Assembly: GCA_051649785.1 (NCBI GenBank)
Contig: JBOFHT010000035.1
Coordinates: 1 to 33,143, forward strand
Length of the DNA: 33,143 nt
Direction: 5' to 3'
Origin: JBOFHT01 sp051649785
GTDB taxonomy: Archaea; Methanobacteriota; Methanobacteria; Methanobacteriales; Methanobacteriaceae
Part shown: in pieces, positions 9,884-16,745 of the stretch
Layout of the letters: the number at the start of each line of letters is the position of its first letter
Position numbering within the stretch: position 1 is the stretch's first letter
The notes under the pieces: generated by a model
Told to the model about the DNA's origin: nothing
What the model saw: the letters and a program-made list of their open reading frames with translations, nothing else
Databases searched by the model: none
Made by a program: the position numbers and the translations under genes

Positions 9884-10264
9884 ATTAATAAGAATATAAA
9901 TACTATAATTACTAATAATACTATTATTAACATAAAAACTACTAGCTACCTTATTAATACTAATAAAGCTAGCAATATCAACAAAACTAACATTAGTTTT
10001 ATTATTAATATTAATAATTCTAATAATAAAACTAGTAATATATTTAATACTATATCTAACAAAACTAACTTATCTAGTAATATCACTAACAAAGCTAATA
10101 ATTGTACTAATAATATCATTAAAACAGCTAATTCTAATAATTGTGCTAAAAATATTACTAAAAAAGCTAATAATTCTAATAATTGTACTAAAAGTACCAA
10201 TGGTATTATTAATACTATTAACATTGCTAATAACATAAATAATCAAAATAACTTAAATAATTAG
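9884..10264 (+). other. Asn-rich open frame without a start codon (gene-tail relic or triplet expansion)
   Basis: The frame at positions = 2 mod 3 is open for 126 codons, from just after TAA at 9881-9883 to TAG at 10262-10264, with no ATG, GTG or TTG in frame. Its translation is mostly Asn, Thr, Ile, Lys and Ser (for example NKANNSNNCTKSTNG), like the Asn-rich tails and inserts of neighbouring enzymes. In DNA this poor in G+C, stops normally appear every few codons in the other frames. The composition could come from AAT/ACT triplet expansion alone or be a relic of a protein tail. I see no ribosome-binding site and do not call it an expressed gene. Confidence 0.5.
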
Positions 10265-10333
10265 GATAACTCTAAAAAGAGAAACAAATCTGTTATTCTA
10301 AATTAAATCAAATTTAACAAAAAGGGTGAAATA

Positions 10334-11650
10334 ATGAATATAACATTTTTAGGGACTGGAGGGGGAAGGTTCGCTACAATTAGTCAGAAAAGGATGACTG
10401 GAGGATTTCGTATTGATGATTTCAATGGAAAGAACTTTCATATTGATCCAGGACCTGGTGCTTTAGCCCGTAGTCATCAGTTTGGTATTAATCCAACTAA
10501 AATCGATGGAATTTTTATTTCTCACTCTCATACGGATCATTACACTGATGCTGAGGTTTTAATTGAAGCTATGACACGGGGAATGACTAAAGATCATGGA
10601 ATTATTATTGGAAGTCGTAGTGTATTTGAAGGATTTCAACAATGGGGGCCTTCAATTTCTAAATATCACAGACAAAAGTCGGAACAACTTGTTTTAGCTT
10701 CAAATAAAATTAAAGCAGTTGATGGTATTCTTGTACGTGGAACTAAAACTGTTCATGGTGATCCTACTTGTGTAGGGTTTCAAATGGAATCTCGTGGCTT
10801 AAAAATTTCTTATACTTCAGATACTAGTTACTTTGAAAATCTGTCTAAATATCATAAAGGTTCAGATATTTTAATAGCTAGCGTTCTAAGACCTGGTACT
10901 AAATCTATACGTGGACATATGTGTAGGGCTAACTTTACCCAACTTGTTAAAGAAGTTAAACCTAAATTAGCTATTATGACACACTTTGGATTTAAGATGC
11001 TAAATGAAGATCCTGTACGTGAAGCTGAGATAGTAGCTGAGGAAACTGGTATTCGAACAGTAGCTGCTTTTGATGGTATGCAAATTATTGTAAATGATGA
11101 TGATGTTTCTAAATCCCAAGTTAAGCTCCTTAAAAATCAAACCAATTCTAAAAAAGATTTAGAACATATAAAAAATGATAAAAAATCTAAATCTCAAACT
11201 AGATTAGATACTAATAATGCTACTACTAACATCCCTAAATCTCATAATACTCCTAATATTACTAATGCTAATAACAGTAATACTACTAATATTTCTAATA
11301 CATCCAATACATCTAATTTTGTTGAAAATAGGAATAAAACCATCAACAAAAATAGAAATACTCACATTAATAACAGCAATATCCCAAATAATAATAAAAA
11401 TAACAAAAATACTTATAATAATAACTATGATAATATTAATGATATTAATCCAGATAATAATGATAATATAGGTAGTAGGGGCAATAATAAAACCTATGGG
11501 GTGGATAGAAGTAATAATAACAATAATAATTATTCTAATAATTCTAATTGGGATAATAAGAAGAATGGAAATTCTAATAGTAGTAGTGTAAATATTAGTA
11601 CTAGTAAAGTTAATAAGAAATCAGGTACTTTTAAAAGAGATTTCCTCTAA
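10334..11650 (+). CDS. Metallo-beta-lactamase-fold hydrolase (RNase Z-like family) with a long Asn-rich tail
   Basis: Residues 1-255 are a complete metallo-beta-lactamase domain. It begins FLGTGGGRFAT and has the HxHxDH motif SHSHTDH (63-69: His64, His66, Asp68, His69), plus His141 (VHGDPT), Asp163 (YTSDTSYF) and His217 (IMTHFG), all expected ligands of a two-metal site. The FLGTGG start and the overall pattern recall the RNase Z / beta-CASP-free hydrolase group, but the substrate cannot be told. Residues about 258-438 form a low-complexity tail of Asn, Thr, Ser and Lys with no recognisable domain, nearly doubling the usual length. The start is clear: ATG after AAAGGGTGAAATA. Next come a tandem repeat and tRNA-Thr. 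Confidence 0.85.
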   Translation: MNITFLGTGGGRFATISQKRMTGGFRIDDFNGKNFHIDPGPGALARSHQFGINPTKIDGIFISHSHTDHYTDAEVLIEAMTRGMTKDHGIIIGSRSVFEGFQQWGPSISKYHRQKSEQLVLASNKIKAVDGILVRGTKTVHGDPTCVGFQMESRGLKISYTSDTSYFENLSKYHKGSDILIASVLRPGTKSIRGHMCRANFTQLVKEVKPKLAIMTHFGFKMLNEDPVREAEIVAEETGIRTVAAFDGMQIIVNDDDVSKSQVKLLKNQTNSKKDLEHIKNDKKSKSQTRLDTNNATTNIPKSHNTPNITNANNSNTTNISNTSNTSNFVENRNKTINKNRNTHINNSNIPNNNKNNKNTYNNNYDNINDINPDNNDNIGSRGNNKTYGVDRSNNNNNNYSNNSNWDNKKNGNSNSSSVNISTSKVNKKSGTFKRDFL

Positions 11651-11660
11651 TTTTATTAAA

Positions 11661-11840
11661 TTTCTATAATAATTATTCTAATAATTCCCATTATATTTCC
11701 ATTATATATTCCATTTAACAGTTTTCTTAATGCTTCGTATAATGTTTTCTATAATAATTATTCTAATAATTCCCATTATATTTCTATTATAATTCCATTT
11801 AACAGTTTTCTTAACACTTCCAATAATGCTTTCTATAAAT
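11661..11840. repeat. Tandem repeat of 84-85 bp, two copies plus a partial third
   Basis: Copy 1 begins at 11661 and copy 2 at 11746, both with TTTCTATAATAATTATTC; a truncated third begins at about 11830. The first two share long stretches including TTCCATTTAACAGTTTTC and differ by a few substitutions and short indels. The repeat fills the gap between the metallo-hydrolase stop and tRNA-Thr. It is not CRISPR-like: units are directly adjacent without unique spacers. Confidence 0.75.
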
Positions 11841-11873
11841 ATTTTCTATAATTTTTTATTCTTTATTTTTCTT

Positions 11874-11946
11874 GCCTCGATAGCTAAGTCGGTATAGCGT
11901 AAGATTCGTAACCTTAAGGCCGTGGGTTCAATTCCCACTCGAGGCT
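11874..11946 (+). tRNA. tRNA-Thr (anticodon CGT)
   Basis: The sequence folds into a standard cloverleaf. The acceptor stem GCCTCGA pairs perfectly with TCGAGGC (11939-11945); the D stem is GCTA/TAGC; the T arm is GTGGG-TTCAATT-CCCAC. The anticodon arm is TAAGA-TTCGTAA-CCTTA, giving CGT at 11907-11909 and decoding ACG. The unpaired base at 11946 is T, the usual archaeal tRNA-Thr discriminator. CCA is not encoded. The innermost anticodon-stem pair is an A-C mismatch (11904/11912). No intron is seen. aroC starts 56 bp downstream. Confidence 0.9.
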
Positions 11947-12002
11947 TTAATAGATATTTTATTTGGATTTATATAATTTAAACAGTTTTTAGGAGGATTT
12001 TA

Positions 12003-13178
12003 ATGTCAAATACAAGTGGAAAATTATTTAAAGTTACAAGTTTTGGTTCAAGTCATGGGAAAGCTCTTGGGGCTGTTATTGATGGCTGTCCAGCTAATTT
12101 AGAGCTTTCAACAAATGATATTCAAAAAGAACTTAATAAACGTAAGCCTGGTACTAGTAACTTAACAACAAGTCGTGGTGAAAGTGATGAAGTTGAAATC
12201 TTATCTGGAATTTTTAATGGTAAAACAGATGGAACGCCTATAACTGGAATCGTTAGAAATAAAGATAATAAGTCAAAAGACTATGAATATCTTCATAATA
12301 AGCCACGTCCTGCCCATGGTGACTACTGTTGGATAGAAAAATACGGAAATTATGACTATTTTGGAGGAGGTCGTGGAAGTGGCAGAGCTACTATTGGTCA
12401 TGTGATTGGTGGTTCTGTAGCTAAAAAGCTTATAGCTACTAAAAATATTAAAGTTGTAGCTCATGTAATCCAAGTTGGTGATATTAAAGCTAATAAAGTT
12501 AATATGGGGCTTATTGAAGAATATTCTTCTAAAAATAATATTCGTTGTGCTGATAGCCAAGTAGCTAAGAAAATGGAAGAATTAATTCTTTCTAAAAAAG
12601 AAAAAGGTGATTCTGTAGGTGGAATTGTTGAAATTTTAGTTTTTGGAGCTCCTGTTGGTCTTGGTGAACCTGTTTTTGGAAAGTTAGATGCAGAGTTATC
12701 AGGTATTCTCATGGGAATTGGTTCTGTTAAAGGTGTTGAAATTGGTTGGGGTTTTGATTTAGCTCATGCTACTGGCTATGAAACTAATGATGAGTTTTAT
12801 ATTAATTCAGATAATATTAATTCTGATACTACTAATACAGACAATAACAATAATAACAATAATAATCCCAAAAACAATTATAAATTACCTAGAATATTTA
12901 CTTCAACTAACACTTCAGGAGGTATATTAGGTGGTATGAGTAATGGTATGCCTATTTCTATTAAAATAGCTATTAAACCAACTCCCTCTATTTCTTTTTC
13001 TCAAAAAACTGTTGACTTAGGGAAAATGAAAGATACTAATATTGAAATTAAAGGTAGGCATGATCCATGTATTTGCTCACGAATTACTCCTGTAGCTGAA
13101 TCCTCAGTAGCTATTGTAATTGCTGATATGATGATTAGAGGAGGGTTTATTCATCCTTCTAATTTAGATTTAAAATAA
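12003..13178 (+). CDS. aroC: Chorismate synthase
   Basis: Catalyses the last shikimate-pathway step, EPSP to chorismate with reduced FMN, leading to aromatic amino acids. Family signatures are clear: SFGSSHGKALGAVIDGCPA near the N-terminus, PRPAHGDYCWIEKYG and FGGGRGSGRATIGHVIGG around 100-135, VKGVEIGWGF near 245, SGGILGGMSNGMPI near 305, and IKGRHDPCICSRITPVAE near the C-terminus. The ATG follows a strong AGGAGGATTTTA ribosome-binding site. At 391 residues it is some 20-30 longer than most homologues because of an Asn/Thr/Asp-rich insert (about residues 263-292, nt 12789-12878), including eight Asn in a row, in a loop before the SGGILGG motif. The core looks intact. Confidence 0.95.
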   Translation: MSNTSGKLFKVTSFGSSHGKALGAVIDGCPANLELSTNDIQKELNKRKPGTSNLTTSRGESDEVEILSGIFNGKTDGTPITGIVRNKDNKSKDYEYLHNKPRPAHGDYCWIEKYGNYDYFGGGRGSGRATIGHVIGGSVAKKLIATKNIKVVAHVIQVGDIKANKVNMGLIEEYSSKNNIRCADSQVAKKMEELILSKKEKGDSVGGIVEILVFGAPVGLGEPVFGKLDAELSGILMGIGSVKGVEIGWGFDLAHATGYETNDEFYINSDNINSDTTNTDNNNNNNNNPKNNYKLPRIFTSTNTSGGILGGMSNGMPISIKIAIKPTPSISFSQKTVDLGKMKDTNIEIKGRHDPCICSRITPVAESSVAIVIADMMIRGGFIHPSNLDLK

Positions 13179-13229
13179 ATTCAAATTCTATCATCTAGGT
13201 TTAAACTAATTTAATTTAGTAGTGATTTT

Positions 13230-14045
13230 ATGGATATATCTAGTAATTTAATGGGAATTTATAATAAACTCCTTGAAACTTATTCTCATCAAGGTTGGTG
13301 GCCCTTTTTATCTCATGATGGAGTTAATCCTACTAAAAAAGGATCTATTAATGGTTATCATCCTAAAGATTATAGCTTTCCAAAAAATGAATCTCAAAAG
13401 TTTGAAGTAGCTCTTGGTGCTATTTTAACTCAAAATACCGCCTGGACTAGTGTTGAAAATGCTTTAATTAACTTAAGTAATCTTATAGGCAATAATATCA
13501 ATACTGATAATAATGCTAATATTATTAGCAATGATAACATTTCAAATTATTCTAATTATACTTTAACTCCTGAAAATGTTTTATTTCTTCATGAAAACGA
13601 AAATGATAATTTAAAAGATGCTATTCGTTGTGCAGGATTTGTTAATCAAAAAACAAATTATATTAAAAATATAGCTGAGTTTTTCATTGATTTAGATAGT
13701 GCTATTCCAAAAAGAGAAGAGCTTCTTAAAGTAAAAGGAGTTGGGAATGAAACAGCTGATTCAATTCTCCTTTATGGATTTAAACAATGTGAATTTATTG
13801 TTGATGCTTACACTACTCGTATTTTTACTTATTTGGGATATATTAATAGTAATGGTACCAAAAAGAATAATTATAATAATATTAAAAAGCTATTTGAAGA
13901 TAATTTAAAAGGAAATAGCTATGATATGGGCGATTTAGTCATGTTTCAGGAGTATCATGCCCTTATTTTAGAACATGGTAAAAGATATTATAGTAAACAA
14001 CAGTATGGTGTAAATGATAATATTTTAGTTGATTTTTGCAAATAA
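13230..14045 (+). CDS. HhH-GPD DNA glycosylase, MagIII-like, without an iron-sulfur cluster
   Basis: A base-excision repair glycosylase of the endonuclease III superfamily. FEVALGAILTQNTAWTSVE (58-76) and the helix-hairpin-helix LLKVKGVGNETADSIL (165-180) are clear, followed by VDAYTTR with catalytic Asp192. The hairpin has Asn/Glu where endonuclease III has its lyase lysine, and the four C-terminal cluster cysteines are absent; the protein ends EHGKRYYSKQ...DFCK. From memory this matches Helicobacter MagIII, a 3-methyladenine glycosylase, including WWP near the N-terminus and a C-terminal HGK (Lys251). Monofunctional alkyl-base excision is thus more likely than AP-lyase activity; substrate is inferred. 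Residues about 86-112 are an Asn-rich insert. The start follows AGTGATTTT. Confidence 0.8.
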   Translation: MDISSNLMGIYNKLLETYSHQGWWPFLSHDGVNPTKKGSINGYHPKDYSFPKNESQKFEVALGAILTQNTAWTSVENALINLSNLIGNNINTDNNANIISNDNISNYSNYTLTPENVLFLHENENDNLKDAIRCAGFVNQKTNYIKNIAEFFIDLDSAIPKREELLKVKGVGNETADSILLYGFKQCEFIVDAYTTRIFTYLGYINSNGTKKNNYNNIKKLFEDNLKGNSYDMGDLVMFQEYHALILEHGKRYYSKQQYGVNDNILVDFCK

Positions 14046-14456
14046 AGGTTGTATTATATATTAATTAATAGTTTTATTTTTTTATTAGATATTACATTTA
14101 ATTAACATCATAAGAATTTTTATAATCTATTTTATTAGAATAATAGATTTATTTGCTATAATTTTTAAACCAATTGATTTATTATATCTAATTACTGTTA
14201 TTAGCAAAATTCATTAAATTAATATATTAATGATTACTTCAACACAAACTCTATTAGTTAGATTATAATAGTTATTTATATTAGTAAATTTATAAATTAT
14301 TATAATAATTACCTATTATGAATTTAACTTAATATAACATTCATTACATTCCATTATTCAATTACTATTTAATTATTATATTAATTTTAATCTAATATTA
14401 AAGATAATGCTACTAACTATATTATTAATACTTATATAATAAATAGAAGGGATTAA
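14046..14456. other. A/T-rich intergenic region with one inverted repeat
   Basis: About 410 bp without a gene. The only clear structure is a perfect 8-bp inverted repeat, AATCTATT (14124-14131) and AATAGATT (14142-14149), with a 10-nt loop about 80 bp past the glycosylase stop; it could aid 3'-end formation but no strong T-run follows. The hemB promoter must be in the right half; AATACTTATATAATAA near 14428 is TATA-like. Confidence 0.45.
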
Positions 14457-15431
14457 ATGAATTTTCCAATTACACGTATGAGAAGACTACGAAATAGCTC
14501 TAATATTCGCGAAATTGTTAAGGAAACTAATTTATCTAAATCAGATCTTATTTATCCAATTTTTGTTAAAGAAGATTTAGATAATAATGGTAAGGGAAAA
14601 GAAGCTATTGAAACAATGCCTGATGAGTATAGGTACTCAATTAATAATGCAGTTGACTATGCAGGAAATCTTGAAGATAATGGTTTAAAATCTATTATTG
14701 TTTTTGGTATTCCAAGCACTAAAGACGATGTTGGATCTGAGGCATATAATAAATATGGTGTTGTTCAAAAAACTATAAAAGCCCTTAAAAACCAAACTAA
14801 TCTTGTTGTTATGAGTGATGTTTGCTTATGCCAGTATACAAGTCATGGTCACTGTGGAATTGTACGCAATGATAAAATCCAAAATGATGAAACTTTAAAT
14901 TTCTTAAAAAAAGTTGCTATATCTCATAGTGAAGCTGGTGCTGATGTAGTAGCTCCTTCGGACATGATGGATGGTAGAGTAGCTGCTATAAGAACAGGTC
15001 TTGATGCTAATGGATTTGAAGATACTATAATTATGTCATACTCAGCTAAATATGCTTCTGCTTTTTATGGTCCTTTTAGAGATGCTGTTTCATCAGCCCC
15101 TAGTTTTGGTAATAGAAAAACCTATCAAATGGATATTAGTAATTCAGTTGAAGCAATTAGGGAAGCTGAACTCGATGTAGCTGAAGGTACTGATATTTTA
15201 ATGGTTAAACCTGCATTAGCTTATGGTGATATTATTAAATCATTAAAAGATAACTTTAATCTCCCAATAGCTGCTTATAATGTTAGTGGTGAATATTCTA
15301 TGATAAAATCAGCTATAGCTAATGGCTATTTAAGTGAAGATGCTATTTTAGAAACTCTTATTTCAATTAAACGTTCTGGGGCTGATTTAATACTTTCACA
15401 CTTTACTAAAGATGTTTTAGATAAATTATAG
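14457..15431 (+). CDS. hemB: Porphobilinogen synthase (delta-aminolevulinate dehydratase)
   Basis: Condenses two 5-aminolevulinate molecules to porphobilinogen, an early common step to siroheme, coenzyme F430 and corrinoids, all needed in methanogens. The 324-residue length is typical. MRRLRNSSNIREIVKET is the family N-terminus. Cys123, Cys125 and Cys133 in DVCLCQYTSHGHCG form the zinc site of the metal-dependent class. Lys198 (SYSAKYASAFYGPFRDA) and Lys251 (ILMVKPALAYGD) are the two Schiff-base lysines. The ATG follows AGAAGGGATTAA. It ends 12 bp before the CitG-like gene, suggesting an operon. No Asn-rich insert is present, only a DNNGKGK loop at 42-48. Confidence 0.96.
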   Translation: MNFPITRMRRLRNSSNIREIVKETNLSKSDLIYPIFVKEDLDNNGKGKEAIETMPDEYRYSINNAVDYAGNLEDNGLKSIIVFGIPSTKDDVGSEAYNKYGVVQKTIKALKNQTNLVVMSDVCLCQYTSHGHCGIVRNDKIQNDETLNFLKKVAISHSEAGADVVAPSDMMDGRVAAIRTGLDANGFEDTIIMSYSAKYASAFYGPFRDAVSSAPSFGNRKTYQMDISNSVEAIREAELDVAEGTDILMVKPALAYGDIIKSLKDNFNLPIAAYNVSGEYSMIKSAIANGYLSEDAILETLISIKRSGADLILSHFTKDVLDKL

Positions 15432-15443
15432 GGCGGATAAGCT

Positions 15444-16496
15444 ATGAACTTTATTAATACTAATGCATTGAATAATAATATTAATAATAATACTAATATT
15501 AAAAATATTCCAAATGATATAGCTAAAATGGCTCAAATAGCTTCTATTTTAGAGGTTAGTGGCTATCCCAAACCTGGAAATGTTCACAGGACTCGTGATT
15601 TTGAGGATATGGTTTTTGAAGACTTTTTAATTAGTGGAATAGCTATTGGAAATACCATTAATAAAGCTGCTGAAAAAGGAATAACCATTAAGAATTCTAT
15701 TGATTCTTCTAATAATAATAACACCGATAATATTAATAACACTAATTCTAATAATTCTAATAATAACACTAAATATTCTAATGCTAATTTAGGTGCTTTA
15801 ATTCTTGAAGCAGTTAGTGAAACTGATAGATGGGTTGCTAATAACACTAATCTTGGAATTATAATGCTTCTTGTTCCTATTTCTTGTGCTGGAGCTATGA
15901 GTAGTAATTTAGAAGAATTACGTTCTAATATTGGCATTTTGATGAATAATACTACTTCTACTGATGCTGTTAATTTATATAAAGCAATTACTATAGCTGA
16001 TGCTGGTGGAATGGGTGAACAAGAAGAGTTTGATGTAGCTAGTTCTGATTCATTAAAAGAATTAATTGAAAATAATATTTCTATGTTTGATGTTCTAGAT
16101 ATATCTGCATCATGGGATGATTTAGCTCGGGAACTTACAACTGGTATGCCTATTACATTTGATATAGGTGCTCCAATTTTTTCTCGCCTAAAAAAAACAA
16201 ATACAATAAACTCAGCTACTTTAACTACTTTTTTAACAATTTTAGCCAAAATTCCTGACACCCTTATTTCTCGTAAATACAACTTAAAAAAAGCACAAGA
16301 TGTTTCTAATAAAGCTCAAAAATTACTTGCAGCTATTAATATAACTAAAAAGGATATTGAAGAATTTGATGATTATTTATACTTTAATAAACTTAATCCA
16401 GGGACAACTGCTGATTTAACTGCGTCTTCTATTATGGTTAGCTATTTAAGTGATTATTATAATAGTAATGGTTTTCGTAGTAATTTAAATAAGTAG
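15444..16496 (+). CDS. Triphosphoribosyl-dephospho-CoA synthase (CitG/MdcB) family protein
   Basis: The conserved core IASILEVSGYPKPGNVHRTRDFEDMVFEDFL starts near residue 31. LEAVSETDRWVANNTNLGIIMLLVP follows near 120-145, then DAGGMGEQEEFDV near 190 and the C-terminal LNPGTTADLTASSIMVSYL; all are typical of the family. In bacteria these proteins make the 2'-(5''-triphosphoribosyl)-3'-dephospho-CoA prosthetic group precursor of citrate or malonate lyase. No lyase subunit is visible here, and methanogen members have no established role. Two Asn-rich segments interrupt it: residues 1-25 and about 86-112 (NNNNTDNINNTNSNNSNNNT). A shorter start at Met29 (15528) is conceivable, but the ATG at 15444 has a GGGCGGAT-like site and follows hemB by 12 bp. 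Confidence 0.85.
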   Translation: MNFINTNALNNNINNNTNIKNIPNDIAKMAQIASILEVSGYPKPGNVHRTRDFEDMVFEDFLISGIAIGNTINKAAEKGITIKNSIDSSNNNNTDNINNTNSNNSNNNTKYSNANLGALILEAVSETDRWVANNTNLGIIMLLVPISCAGAMSSNLEELRSNIGILMNNTTSTDAVNLYKAITIADAGGMGEQEEFDVASSDSLKELIENNISMFDVLDISASWDDLARELTTGMPITFDIGAPIFSRLKKTNTINSATLTTFLTILAKIPDTLISRKYNLKKAQDVSNKAQKLLAAINITKKDIEEFDDYLYFNKLNPGTTADLTASSIMVSYLSDYYNSNGFRSNLNK

Positions 16497-16556
16497 ATTT
16501 TACTATTAATATCATTATCATACTCCTAACTAAATGTTATTATTAATAATAATTAA

Positions 16557-16733
16557 AATACTAATATAGCTAATATTATAAATAATATAAGTACTATAAA
16601 TTATACTAATAAAAATTTTAATAATAAAAATTCTACTAATATAAATAACAGCATTTTTAATATTGTAAATAAAAATAATACTGATAATGCTAATGATATT
16701 AATACTTCATATAATGACACTTACATATCTTAA
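16557..16733 (+). other. Second Asn-rich open frame without a start codon, just before pheS
   Basis: After an in-frame TAA at 16554-16556 the frame stays open for 58 codons to TAA at 16731-16733, 12 bp before the pheS start. There is no in-frame ATG, GTG or TTG. The translation is Asn/Ile/Thr-rich (for example NKNNTDNANDINTSYND), like the inserts in neighbouring proteins and like 9884-10264. It may be a decayed tail or a pure triplet expansion; I do not call it a gene. Confidence 0.45.
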
Positions 16734-16745
16734 TGAGGCTTTTTA

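Noticed and set aside
9946..10236. Minus-strand 96-residue, almost pure Leu/Ile/Val frame
   Set aside because: It is the complement of AAT/ACT/AGC triplets; its hydrophobic composition follows directly from that, and no ribosome-binding site is present.
11217..11471. Ile/Leu-rich plus-strand frame inside the metallo-hydrolase tail
   Set aside because: It is a shifted reading of the Asn-rich triplet tract, without its own start signal.
15584..16282. Long minus-strand frame (232 codons) inside the CitG-like gene
   Set aside because: It is antisense to a clear family protein and shows no recognisable domain; the plus-strand frame carries all conserved motifs.
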